64,000 bases of DNA from Whitmania pigra (lineage: Eukaryota > Annelida > Clitellata > Hirudinida > Haemopidae). Both the position numbers and the translations under genes were made by a program. Shown one piece after another: positions 10,191-23,078 of this stretch (position 1 is its first letter; every line of letters starts with the position of its first letter). Under the pieces are notes generated by a model. It saw only the letters and a list, made by a program, of their open reading frames with translations. It had not been told where the DNA came from and ran no database searches. Where the stretch lies: the NCBI GenBank assembly GCA_021613335.1, contig JAJTWR010000044.1:2562001-2626000 (forward strand), given 5' to 3'.

Positions 10191-11953
10191 TCGTGTTTTT
10201 AATAACGAATGGTCTGCTGAATACTGCTCCACGAATTCTCTGGATTAAGTTTAATTATGAAAGCGTAACGGGATTAAATAATTAGGATGCAGTAAGCAAA
10301 GGTTAGCATCAGAAATAACGACTTTCGTCATTAAAGAGGCGAAAATCTTGGAACTCCAGATACGGATAGAAATTGCGTTTGAGTAAAAACAATAAAATGA
10401 ACAAGAGAAATAATAATAGGTCCACCTGGCGCCAAATATGATAGTTATCACATCGTAAGCATCCATTTATGTCGTCTTCTGAGTATCTGTTTCACAACTC
10501 TGCGATAAAATCATTCAACGTTTTGGCGACTTATGAAACAAGTCGGCAGCGGAATGCGAGCAAGCACCCAATTACCATCTAATAACAGACATCACGAAAT
10601 ATATTTTCCTGCTAAATGCAGCCAATTTAAACAGGCTTTGTTTTCAAATTGTCAAAATTTAAAATAATCTTCTTATTTACACTTAACTCTTAATACATTT
10701 TGGTAAGTTTTGGTACCTCGTAATGATAAGTGGAATATTAACAAGCAGTAAGTGAAGCTTCAGAAACTAAAGCGAGATTAGAAATAATTATACGTTCTAA
10801 TCAATCATTTCGATGACCTCTAAGTATTTCCTGGTTTTAATTATAATTACTGATATTGCACTTGTAATACTAACATGAAAATAATAAACATACTAATATG
10901 AAACTAAAATGTTTTAGTTAGAATCCAGAATAAATGATAAACATCGCAACCTAGGAGTTGACGGTAAGGGAGGCCTATATTATCCACTTGCATGAAATGG
11001 GTGTTCTTCAAATCTTATTTTAAAGTTTTATTTTAAATCGAACCCAGTTTTAAAGTTTTAATGAAGAATTTGCTTCAAGGCAACGAATATTGGTGTAATC
11101 ATTTTCTTTCTTGCTGTAAAACATTTTGTTGTAATCATCTAATCATATCCGCCGTTTTAATCGGCAATGTTTTAACGAAACTAATTAAATAAATTAATTA
11201 TGGTCTTCCTCCGCAGTTCAAAACTAGTGCGACTTTAAAGCGCTTATTATTAGATATTTTAAGTAAATGTCAGAAATTTCTCAATGCGCAGACTTCGTGA
11301 TTAAAGGATTCATTAAATTGTCGGACATTTTTTCGTTTCTAAACAAAATCATTATTTGCTTATTACATTAAAATTTGTGATCCTCTGAATCTGTATGCGA
11401 ATATCTGTAATAAATACGGATCTGTGATACTTAACATAATATTAATTTGTATTGGTTTAAGAAGACTAAAGTCTGCTTGATGAACTCCTTAGTGTAGTTG
11501 ACTGGAGGAATTCGATGAATAGCAAAGAAAAATTTATAGAAAATAAACTACAATTTATCATTTAGTTCATTACCTATTAGCATGTTTAGGTGCCCAAATC
11601 TGGAGTCCAAAATAATTTGACTCGGAAGATCGCTTAAACTTGAAACGCGAACTCGTCTGAAGTAGAAAAGTGTTTAAGTGTAATTTCAGTAATAAGTACA
11701 AGCAATTAATTGAGCTGAAAACACCTTCATTGCTCCGCAACAGATACTTGTGTCGAGACCGCATTGAGTTTTTGATCAGATCAAATGAACTCCTACCAAA
11801 GTATCTCAAAAAATGTTTAAATTTTGACACAACAAACAGTGGTCTACATAATGGGGAAATACAAAATATTGGTTAGCTATGACCAACGTTTTAGAAGATA
11901 TCGCCATTTTTACATGGTCACCCTACTTTTCGAATTTTGATTATTTTTTCGTA
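10191..11953. other. AT-rich spacer, nothing recognised
   Basis: Short frames on both strands (for example 10251-10466 minus and 11570-11830 minus) have biased AT-rich codons and no domain I recognise. No transposon termini were identified. Confidence 0.5.
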
Positions 11954-12013
<60 letters not shown>

Positions 12014-12324
12014 GATAATGATAATGATAATGATAATGATAATGATAATGATAATGATAATGATAATGATAATGATAATGATAATGATAATGATAATGAT
12101 AATGATAATGATAATGATAATGATAATGATAATGATAATGATAATGATAATGATAATGATAATGATAATGATAATGATAATGATAATGATAATGATAATG
12201 ATAATGATAATGATAATGATAATGATATGATAATGATAATGATAATGATAATGATAATGATAATGATAATGATAATGATAATGATAATGATAATGATAAT
12301 GATAATGATAATGATAATGATATG

Positions 12325-12403
<79 letters not shown>

Positions 12404-12418
12404 TAATAATCACCATCA
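11954..12418. repeat. GATAAT hexanucleotide microsatellite flanked by AAT repeats
   Basis: An AAT run (11954-11987) leads into about 410 bp of nearly pure GATAAT units, with two phase slips at 12225-12230 and 12320-12324 (atgatatgataat) and a further AAT block near 12350-12408, ending in ATC/ACC units. All long reading frames here (poly-ND, poly-MI, poly-HY, poly-SL) are products of the repeat and not genes. Confidence 0.97.
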
Positions 12419-14220
12419 TCACCATCGATATACAATCGAAAATTGCTTTCAGAAACAAATGAAACCAACATCGACTAGATTTATGCACTTATAAGTATTG
12501 TGTGATGCTGTATTTATATATAATAATAATTATTTAATTATTTGTTTAGAGTCCTTTGCGTAACTAAGATGATTTTGACTTTTGATTTTAGTGCTACCAA
12601 ATACAGATATAAATAAATAGTAAACCGTACATTAGGAGTACTTAACGCTGGAGGCTATATGTATATATGTAAAAAGTTTTCTTAACATAATTAACATATA
12701 CATATTTATTCATTTTACTTAGTAATTAATAACATCATAATTTATTTCAAATGTTTAAAGTACCTAAAACAATTCTTGAAATTTCTTAATTTCATAACTA
12801 GGCTCTGATATAAAAAATTTAGAAGTTAATTAATTCATGGAAGCAGTTCTCGGAGCTGGACCTGAGAAGTGATGAATCTGTTTCAACAACCACCAGTGCA
12901 TCTCGTGGCAGCGGTATGAAGATCTCGAGTTTAATATATTCTACTTGAAGCACTTGTGTTAATCAGGCAACAATGAACGAGTCATAATAAACAGCAGACA
13001 TAAATTCCAAACCGCTGACAAGGAACACTCGCCTTCGTAAAGACCCTGCAAAATTTACGTGCCACCTGCCAACACATTTCAAATATCATTTCATCCCCGT
13101 TGTTTGTCCTGTGTTCCAAATCATAATGCCCCAATTTAAGCAATGAATTTTCAGTTAAAGGATTGCTGCGATGACAGAATCATGTTCTCGCGACTGAAGT
13201 AAATTTCAAATCCGTTCCATGTTTCCCAGTTATTATAAGCTCCAGTATTTGTTTCTAAAATGAGTTGGCACAGCACCATTCTGGTCACTAATTGCTTCAC
13301 TACATCTGTCATTTCTTCCAGACCGAGCCAACTTGAAATGGTTTAGAAAAACTTACCAACATGTAATCTCTTTGCGATTTGTAGCCTGTTCAATCAATAA
13401 TGATTAGTGATGCACTTGATATTTGGTTCGCGCTTTTACTTTCTTAATTGAGTTTAAGCAACAATCAATCCACTTAAAATAATTCATCCCATAAAAATAA
13501 AAAAAGATTTTTTTTAAATCTCTGATATTTTCCAGATACTTATGGCCAAATGGTGAGATGAGAATGATGAGATGTAATTAAATGTAAAAAGAAGCTTCAA
13601 TCACTTTTGCACGTCACATGTTGCTTGTTGCAGCTGTAGAGATTTGAAAAGCAACTTCGATGTTTTGCAGTTTTAATCAAGGTCATCTTCATTGGAAAGC
13701 CAAAGCCGACATGGAATTATGTCCTCAGAGATCAGATAAGATGGACAAAAAGTTCACGAATTCACTCATGCAAGTAATTTCACTTCACGCACCCATAATT
13801 TCGAAATTATTGCGGGTTTTAAAAACAAATTCGTGGATGTACCAGAATGTCTGCAGTCTAAAATTCGACCATCTAATCCGCTTCCGACAAAAAAAAATCA
13901 TCTGTTCTAGCAGAAAGCCCTTTCTTCATCCATCCTGCTTTAAAATTCATTTTCAAAAACACTGTGATTTCCACAGCAGGGTTCTGTGTGTTCCCGGCGA
14001 CAATGGAGCAGATGTTGTCAATGGGTCATTAATACACAGCTCTTCATAAATAGCTCTTCATAGCGGTCTGCACACCACAGGACGTCAGAAGGCAGTAGGG
14101 AGGTTCGTGCATATATAATTCCACGTGTCCACTCCAAGTCATCATCACTCGAAGAGTCCCCTGTGATTATCATGCCACAAAATCTCAGATCATGTCACGA
14201 TTTCGCGAAGCCTTTTCCAA
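12419..14220. other. Spacer downstream of the ephrin gene
   Basis: AT-rich sequence beyond the ephrin polyadenylation signal. A 129-codon plus-strand frame at 13660-14049 shows no recognised domain, signal peptide or spliced partner. I checked the minus strand of 13960-14100 for an alternative ephrin tail and found only short frames. Confidence 0.45.
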
Positions 14221-14226
14221 TTTATT
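14221..14226 (-). terminator. Polyadenylation signal of the ephrin gene
   Basis: TTTATT on the plus strand, AATAAA on the minus strand, lies 40 bp past the ephrin stop codon. This implies a very short 3' untranslated region. Confidence 0.55.
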
Positions 14227-14265
14227 TACAATTGTTCAAAAATAATAAAGGATTTGTTATAAAAA

Positions 14266-17200
14266 TTATAACAAAATTAAACACCAGTTACAACTGCAAG
14301 CTAATAAAGAAAGTATCACAGTCGTTAAGAATATTTGAAAAGCGTTTTTCAATGAAGCTGAGGTCCCAGTGCCCTGAAATTGCTTGGAGTTTGTCTGAGT
14401 TTGCTGAAGCGTATTTACCGAGTACGTGTGACTGCTCGACTTTCTGACTGGCTTTGATGTGCTTTTTTCTTCAAAAATGTTTAAACATTTCAAATAAAAT
14501 TATGGAATTCAATCTATTGAAATAATTGAATATCTAACCGGTTGTTGTGATCTGGTTAGGAAAAAGATTTGGCTTCGAATAAATATCATCTTGCCCTGAA
14601 CTTCTGTTTGGTTTTTGTGGCTCAGTATTTATTACGCTCGCTAGAAATATTAAATAATCATACGAATTTGAGGCTTTTATAAACAATCAGAGGAAGTAAA
14701 AGTTATGAAGAAAATAAACAAACGTTGAATGTAGAAGGATAGTTTCATGTTTTGCGTTAGACAGGCACCATGAACTCTATTGCTTAAACCATCCATTCTT
14801 CCAGTGGAAGTCGCTGAAAAGATTTTTTTTAGAAAAAAATGAGTTTTAAAATTTGGCAAGGACGAATGTTATTGTCGACTCCATTCTTTCAGACTTTGCA
14901 AACATTTCGCAAGCTTGATGTTGACACGGCTGGTGTAAGACAGCAATGTAAGTCATTCTTAATGCGCCAATTAAGTTTAATCAAAGATTGAGGAATTTCT
15001 TTGATTGTAGACAAGGAGCTCCAATTAGAATCTCCTAGTTTAAGTTAACATCAATTTACATTTGCAAATAGCTCACTCATAATGTAGTAAGTTTGTCCCT
15101 CTTTGTACTCAGGACTGTTAGGAATGGGCTGGAAAGACAAAAACCTCAGAGTGTACCTCCGCCTACTTAAAGGACTGCTGCAGTTTAAGAGCATGTAACG
15201 GAGATCACGAAGGTCACACTTTTCATACTCATCCTTGGACACCTGGTTTTAAGGAAATACTTTCAGTAAATATGGTGTTAAAATGTAGAAAAATCGGTTA
15301 ATAAATAATATTGCATGAAAGTGCATGAATACAACTAGGTGTATGAATGTATATGAATACAACTATGTATATGAATGTGTATGAATACAACTATGTGTAT
15401 GAATACAACCTGGTATATAATGTAAGTCTCCATTGGACTAGAGTCTTGCTTTTCATAATTAGGACACACTAAGTCTACGTGATATTCAAGCTTGGCTTGG
15501 ATGGGCTCGGGGCTCGTGCTGGATTTAAATCTGCAAAGGAAAGCGTAATCATCATCATCGCCGCTACCGCTGCCGGCATCGTCATCATAATTAACATGGC
15601 ATTGATGCCACCATTACTAGGTCGTCCAAAGCGCTACTAATGGATTGTCAATGTTATTCGTGAACTGGTTTTGGGTGGTCAGTAGCTGTTGCTATAAACG
15701 TTTCTAACGAGGCCAAGGACATAGGTATACTGATGTGTCATGCCATTGTTAGGCGTGACGTCATTTGTTACTACAATCTGGTGTTCTTCGTCATCCTTAA
15801 TCAATAATGTTAGAGTGCAGGTGGCATTTTAAATGCATAAACATTAAATGCAGCATTTTTCACCTTTTATTGAACAAAGAGTCTATAATAGACATTATCA
15901 AACTCCGAATGAAAATGTTCCATAATTTCAAATTAAGCATAAAAGAAGTTGAAGTCGTTATTTTCCGACAAACAGAGATTTACATTTTCAAGTGTTTCTT
16001 ATCGCCTTTTTACACAACGAGGGTGGCTAAATCCAGGAAAATCAAAGCAGAAAACTTTGGAAATTCTTCAGATCTCATGTCTGGAATGTTTCGGCATTAG
16101 TCTTATTTTTAAATGACTCTATTTTCTTGGGTTTAAAACTAATAATAAAAATAATTCTCCATTACGCAAGGATTTATTTTTTTAATGTGAATATTTTCCG
16201 TTTTTTGCTCAATGAATTGTGTAATGCATACAAAAATGTGGCGAATTTGAAACGTGTCGAGTGAAAAAGTAGTTAGAGGATAAACGGGAATATGCAGAGA
16301 AGCGACGTGTGATTGACAAGCATAATGTACGTTTGAAGAATGGATGCCAGCCGAAAATCCAATTTGGAGGAGTAGACAAAATTGCCTTAAGCTCTCCTTT
16401 ATGTTTGGCTAAAAATTTTCTACTTGTGGATAACAGCTCGTGTCACGTTGTACGTGGTTTTGCGTCGGTGAAACACTTATTTTCTGATGCACCGCCCTGT
16501 CAGCTGTGCCAGCCAAAACACACGCTTCATCTGGTTAATTCAGCCCCTAGATTAAAAAATAATTCAAACTCATTTTTATGGAGAGAAACTATAACGCGAT
16601 CTGTCAAGTTAATTATTTTTTTTTAATAATTAGTCATTAAAGGCTTCATTCTACAAATGGAATTCACGAGGTTTTGTTTGCATTACGTCACTAGAGTTTT
16701 ATTGCGTCACACAATCCGAAATTGTCGGCCGAGTTGAAATAGCTTGAAACTTGGTAGTGCATCCTCATCAGAAACGTTTTGCAGAAGTAGGAAGGAGGAG
16801 GGTGGTATGGATAGTAAGATGGGAAAGAAGCGTTAAGTGAGTCAAAATTGAGGGAGAATTAATGTCAGGACATAAAATTCGATCAAAGTCAAATCTTGTT
16901 ACTCACGTTCTCAGAGAATGCGAAAGCATCAAAGTAGCAGAATCCCCACAAAGACAGGGGATTACTTGGAAGTGAATGAACGAGAATATATCGACGTTCG
17001 GTAATAAGCACTATGTTTCACTTGGCCATAAAACTCGTTTTGCTCACCAGTCAGGTGATAAAACGACTCAATCGCTCTCAATCGAAGGCAACGTTCGCTC
17101 GAGCAAAATAGAAAATGGCCGAGTTAAAATTAAGTGCGAATTATATTATGATTTATACTATGAATTATACTATGAATTATATTATGAATTATATTATGAT

Positions 17201-18649
17201 TTATATTATGAATTATATTATGATTTATACTATAAATTATATTATGAATTATATTATGATTTATACTATGAATTATACTATGAATTATATTATGAATTAT
17301 ATTATGATTTATATTATGAATTATATTATGATTTATACTATAAATTATATTATGAATTATATTATGATTTATACTATGAATTATATTATGATTTATACTA
17401 TGAATTATATTATGATTTATACTATGAATTATATTATGATTTATACTATGAATTATATTATGATTTATACTATGAATTATATTATGATTTATACTATGAA
17501 TTATATTATGATTTAGCGGAGATAAGAAGCAGATGTTTTCGTTGCACACATCGACCCCATGCCGAAGCTCGTATCGTTTCAAATTCTCGCATAAAATGAA
17601 ATTGATTTGCAAAAATATGGAACGTATTGAAATGCGACCATTTTTCGTGGAGATCGTGATTGATGAAGCACTCGCAGTTGCTAGTGAGCATTGGAGGAGA
17701 AGTTCCCGTCTACCGTTCCGATGCACTTCAACTTTCACCGACATCCAAAATAAATCAAAATAAACACCAAAATAAATCAAGTTGAAATAGTGTCGGTTTT
17801 AGCAGACGTGACAAATATTGAGAGAGCCACGATGCAGCACTTTGACAGGTTGTCAAACGAGAAGCTATTGATGATTCAATAATTGGCTGCTTCAATCCGT
17901 CCACATTCTCTTCATTTTTTAAGAACTTCATCGACACAATGAGACTCAGATCTTGATTCAAGCCTGAACTCGTTTTAATGTTCATCGAGTTCAAAACACT
18001 GCCGTCTGCTTAAATTAGCAGCCAGACGAGGAAGCTTTCAGCGACTAGTGCCAATACATTCATTGGAGGAAGTGACCAATAATCGTCGGTCATTTATTGC
18101 TAACCAGGTTTGCTAATTGGAACGAAATGACGTGTATGTTGATCATCAAATAAAACATCAATAAAACGATAATTAGTTGTGACATTGAATAACATAATTT
18201 ATGCCGGTGATTTGTAATAACGATATTCATATTACGCAACTCCTGTAAACAAATGAGCCTTTGATGATGTGTTTCAGTAGCATTTACAAACAGAGCTCCT
18301 CATCAATCATAATCGTTTATTACGACAGAAAGCTAAATGTACACTCATGGGCGAGTGTTATGAGTAAAAACAGGATGTGTTATTCTGACTTTATAATGAT
18401 TAATGTTCTAGGTGCACTGCTGCTATATTGATCGCCTCTCGACATCAGTTGTGGCGGCAGAAGACCAGAAGATAAACATCGGACATTCAGGGCACGTAAT
18501 AATGGCTAATACGATTATGCCTTTGAAATGGCACGTTAAACGAATGAAGATACTCACATAGTATTCGTGGAGTTCCAGTAGATAGGAGCAAGTCTTATTT
18601 GTAGTGAGATGTTCATCAGGCAAGCCACAATAGTGAAACAGCTCTTCAT
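14266..18649 (-). CDS. EFN: Ephrin, GPI-anchor type, five exons, complete
   Basis: Cell-surface ligand of Eph receptor tyrosine kinases. Exons in transcript order: 18558-18649, 15410-15530, 15077-15242, 14724-14813, 14266-14468; 672 nt, 223 residues plus stop, phases chaining through GT-AG introns. Residues 1-20 are a signal peptide (MKSCFTIVACLMNISLQIRL). Mature protein starts APIYWNST, the ephrin 'WNS.N' start with an N-glycosylation site at N26. The receptor-binding cupredoxin-like domain follows: KLEYHVDLVCPNYE, ETYIIYQVSKDEYEKC, MLLNCSSP, YTLRFLSFQPIPN, GQTYYIM, TSTGRMDGLSNRV. The four conserved cysteines are C53, C80, C92 and C144. The tail ends in about 22 hydrophobic residues with no cytoplasmic domain or PDZ motif, so GPI anchoring is inferred. 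Exon 1 also opens in another frame, which hides it. Confidence 0.93.
15320..15409. repeat. Short tandem repeat abutting the ephrin exon 2 splice donor
   Basis: Imperfect units of 'tatgaatacaacta.gtg' type repeat about five times. The last unit (tatgaatacaac) is the start of ephrin intron 2 read on the minus strand (donor gttgta at 15409-15404). Confidence 0.8.
17139..17515. repeat. 12/24-bp AT-rich minisatellite in ephrin intron 1
   Basis: About 31 copies of a 12-bp unit, tatgaattata(t/c) alternating with tatgatttata(t/c). The right half is a regular 24-bp dimer. The left half holds a 9-unit (108-bp) block that occurs twice in succession. The reading frame through it encodes LYYE/LYYD/LYYK units, and the minus strand NHNIIHSI-type units; both are by-products of a repeat period divisible by three. 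Confidence 0.95.
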
Positions 18650-21600
18650 AAAATTCCACATTTCATGGTCAGGAGAAAATAAAACTCTTTACTTTCCTCT
18701 TTTGACGAGATACGAAATCTGAAATCTTCTAATCCGAATACAACAGACTCTCAACTCTTGAAAGCTGGCTCCATGGCACACACGCGTACAAACGGCAACA
18801 GGCTTTTTATAGAGACCGAAGCCTTCTATTGTTCGTGTACGACTCGTGTTCGCTCGCTACAGCCACATACATCTCGATCAATTGTAATCTCGATGTTCTT
18901 CTAAAACAAATGACCCTGGCAAGATAGATTTGACTGAAAATTTCATTCATAATCTGCAAGATGACTTTATAAAGACCAAGTTTGTCGGCATCATTTTGAA
19001 CGTTCGAGCTGTTGAGAGCGAATAGCATGCTACCTAGCTAACAGTTGATGCATCTGTATGCCTCTTCGGAGTATTTTTGCACCTTTGCACGTATCTTTCC
19101 TATTAATCTTTGGCTCGCGAGAAATAACCGAATCTCGTCCAAGAATTCAATGTAACCGGAATTCAATGTATACCCAACGAAGGTAGAAATTGCCAACTCA
19201 TCCGTCAGCAGGGCTTTGAATGCAACAGTAAATACTCGAATCCTTCCTGCCTGCAAAGTTCGATCTGAGATCTTTGAAATGCCCTGCGATGGTTTCATTA
19301 AATTTAAATTGCATCCACTAAGCAAGTCGGCACTCGGCTCAAGAATTTATGCAAATGAAAACGCATCTATTCAAAACGTGCTCAAAAGGTTCATTTTTTT
19401 AATTGAAAAGATATCGTAAACTGCAGAGTACTTCGTGTTGAGGATGAATTATTTTAATGTTTTTAATTCTATCATCAACATGCTATTTTCTGAACATATT
19501 ACCAATTGCATAAAGTCGCAGTTTTAATGCTCAGATTTGTCGCGGTGTTAATGTGATGCGGTAAATTATGAAAGAAATATTCTGCCACCCCTCGTTAATC
19601 CCCAAATTACCGCCATGTTTCTCTTTTTTTCTCCTCAGAAAAGAATGTTTTCAGTAATTACTTGATTAAGCCTATTTCGTGCATCGTTGCGTCATTAACG
19701 AATCGAATTCTTGAAATAAACAAATCTCCTTTGTTTGCCATATCTCCGAAAGAGGCCTCAGACTAAAAATTCTGAGTCTTCATTATCGATTCAATCTAAA
19801 TCATGGAGATGTTGCTAAGGTTCAGCGTATCCATCCCTAAACGACTGTTACGAATCGGCACATCGAATCGTGTCAATGAGAGAGTGTGGCAGAAAAATCA
19901 ACTCTTGATCGAAGGGAATTTAGCATTAAAAACATGCAATTAATCATCAGGCGAATGAAACCAACTTCGTCGAAAGAATGGATGTCACGAGAGTGAAGTC
20001 AGCATGAAGATGACCCAAAAGTTCAATGTTAACTCTGACGATCCTTTTGTGCACCACAAAAGTTTGTTCATTGTTCCTTCTGACAATCCTCTGAGGTGCC
20101 TGAGAATTTGATGTCTCGAATAGGAATGAACAATCAGCCAACGAAAAGCTGAATAGTGCCGACAGCATTAGCGGGACATCGCCTAAAGAGACCAAAGCCA
20201 TGAAAAGATTTTGTTAATGTTTAAGAATTCATTCAAAGAACCCTAAAGGAGCAATTAGAAGATCTTGTGAGAAACTTTTACGGTCCAGTTGTCTTCAAAC
20301 ATTCGACCAAAGAAGAAGTGAGCGGCAGGAACAGTTGTTGAGGATGTTTCTTCAGAGACAGCACTTTGTAGACACGGCAAAGCTTTTAAAAACCTCACAT
20401 ATTTTCGTTTTTTCTAAAGCGTGTGAAAACCGATTTTAGAGTCTTTTTTTCACCTGGAAATCATCACCACCAGTTATAAGTTACATATTGGATGTCAAAA
20501 TGAGAAATAAAATTCATCTCACGTACATTGTTCCTGTAAAATGTCAGCTTATCAACGCATGTTACTTATCATTTTCGATAAATACTTTTAAAATTAGATG
20601 TTTATTTAAATTATTCGACAGCCCGAACGGCCGGTTCCCACCACAAGAAAGAAGTGAGCTTTCGTAAGAGTTTCTGCCAGTTCATGCCTAATGACCTTTG
20701 ATTAAATTCTTGCACTCAGAAGGAATTCTTTACACATTCGATTAGAAGTTGATTTACTGTATTCACTTTTCAGAAAATTATATGGTAAATCAAAGAAATA
20801 TAATTTGTTAAAACATTGCCGTGGATTAACTAATTATTTTATTGCAGTCAAAAAAGTGCTTTATTGGTGCGAAAGTTTGATAAAGAAGATTTATGAGGAC
20901 ACAAATTAAATTACATGGAATCCATGTGTTAACTGCTATAATAAATATCTGTCTTATTAAATATATTCAGATAATTATTAAATACGTTCAGGTAGATACT
21001 AGCGACTCTAAGTAGCTTGTTCAGGTGCATGATGACGGCTCTAAAATGATTTCAAGTTATAAATTTCTTCATTAAATTACGTGAGATAAATGAGCATCAG
21101 AACTAATTACTACGTAATAACAACGTTTAATTGGGCAGTAAAATAACTCAATTACATAATAATAGGAAACTTCAAATTCTTGTATGGCTTGGTTGCACAT
21201 ATTTCTGCTCCAAAGTCATTTAACATTTTTGTATCTTCTCGCAGGGGATTTCTACTCGCACCTTTGGACGACAACCCATAACGATAACCATCAACAGGTA
21301 AAACAAGCAGGACTTCTCATTTCAATGGATGTGAAATATTAAAAACCTATCGGGTCCGCAAAGCAAGTATTCAATCGATGGCCAATAATGCTAACAATAA
21401 AAATGGTGACACACCAATCCATTCATTCATTGACTTCCTTGCACAGGATGAATTTGATTCATATTACTTAAGTCTTAAGTTTAATATTTTTGATATTTCA
21501 AGATATTACTTTTATCACATTTTTTTTTATTTCGATAGAAAATGGGTTGAAATATGTATGTTTGCGGTTAAGCTCTATGTTGACTATGTGATATGAAATT

Positions 21601-23078
21601 TACATATTTCTAAAGCTTGCCGAGTAATCACTAAATTGTTCATTATTCATAATGAAGATAATGATTCAGTCCATTCATAGATCGTTTACAACAACATATG
21701 CCACACTTCCTGTCACATTTTTTAGACACAGATGCGAACAAGGTCCACCAATATTTTTCTATTTTATCTGCACCGCCAAACAATCTCCCTTGCATAATAT
21801 TTTCTAGTAATATTTTATCATTATGCTTCGAAAACACGTAACACAAATTGGTGATTACTAACATATTATAGGTTTATGCTAATTTAAATTCAGGTAATGA
21901 GGCATTTGAGATATCAAAGTTGATTTCTTTTTATTAAATTTTTAAAATGTTTGACTTGAAGTTCTTCAACCTTCATCTTTTCAAACAAACAATCTGAGAA
22001 TTTTTTGAAAAATTCACTCTGTACTTTGTTATTTATCCATTGATAGCTGTGCACCAACACGTATTTCGACTTGGCCAAACATGGCTGCTGCACGCTCCTT
22101 ACCCAAACAGGCTTTCATGGAGAAGATTACGCCATCCGATAAAAATTTGTTTATTTGTACAACGTGCCTATGGGTCTAACAGTAGGGACTTCTGTCATAA
22201 TAATAATGTTATAAAAAGATGATTCGAAAGTAAAAGATTGATGCAAAATTGCGAAAACATTACGTGGTGTTTGTTTTAGACATATTTTGTCTAATTACAA
22301 ATATTATTTATTTTTTGCACAATTACCAAAAATAAAAATGAGTTTGATATTTTCACGATCAGTCAAGATTAAAAGTCATGGAGAATTTGACTTTGTAGGT
22401 TTTGCTTGCCAGGAGAATTTTTTCAATCCTGATTTTCTTTGTTTTCGTACAAATAATGTATTACAGTTTTCTCTTGCTAGAATTTAACACCAAGTTATTT
22501 CTTCAGTTACGTAACAAATAAATGAAGCCAAAGGAACTATAGTAATAAAATACTTAAAGTTCTCTTTTAAGGGAGATTGAAAGTAAAATTTCTTTTAGAA
22601 AAGCTACAAGCGACATGTTTTACAAGCGACATCTGTGTCTCACGTCACAGTCGCTTAAATTTTCTTCCCCCGAAGGTCGCTTCTTTTGTCTCAGCAGAAC
22701 AACTTTATTTTATTTATTTATTTGATTATAGTCCTTTGCATAATCAGCAGAACAACAATTTTGACCGTCTTATGAATTATTATTAACTTAATAATTTCAT
22801 ATTTAATGATTAATTGTGTTTGCAAGTTCTATTACATCATAATTTTAAGTTATTATTAGCGAAATACTGCATGCATTTTTTAAATTGTGAAATTAAGCTG
22901 GAGGGGTGGTAACGCATGAAGCTTGCAATGTTTTCTCAACATTATAACATACAAAATAAAAAAAAATTAAGCACGCAGTTCTCAGACTGCTACAACAAAG
23001 AAAGTAGTGCTATTACAGGAGTAAGAAATACTCAGGAGCTTTATATAAATCGCGTCTAACCATCTTTCAGCAAAGTGC
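18650..23078. other. Spacer upstream of ephrin; unassigned reading frames
   Basis: The ephrin promoter should lie just right of 18650; no clear TATA element was identified. Several minus-strand frames look moderately protein-like: 18807-19028, 19038-19325 and 19947-20201, the last starting with a possible signal peptide (MALVSLGDVPLMLSALFSF). None matches a family I recognise and I could not chain them into an in-phase transcript. The remainder is AT-rich with no transposon ends seen. Confidence 0.35.

Noticed and set aside
11879..12488. Long reading frames of ND, MI, SL, HY repeats
   Set aside because: They are translations of the GATAAT microsatellite in every frame.
13660..14049. 129-codon plus-strand frame as a gene
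   Set aside because: No recognisable domain, no spliced partners, and it lies just past the ephrin polyadenylation signal; chance openness is the simplest explanation.
16976..17599. 207-codon frame with LYYE/LYYD repeats as a repetitive protein gene
   Set aside because: It is produced by a 12-bp tandem repeat, lies in the ephrin intron on the opposite strand, and the minus strand is equally open.
18423..18659. A minus-strand frame EFYEELFHYCGLPDEHL that resembles the C-terminal part of a sulfotransferase
   Set aside because: The same bases in another frame encode the ephrin signal peptide and APIYWNST start, with an in-phase donor that joins four further ephrin exons. The sulfotransferase-like reading has no partner exons.
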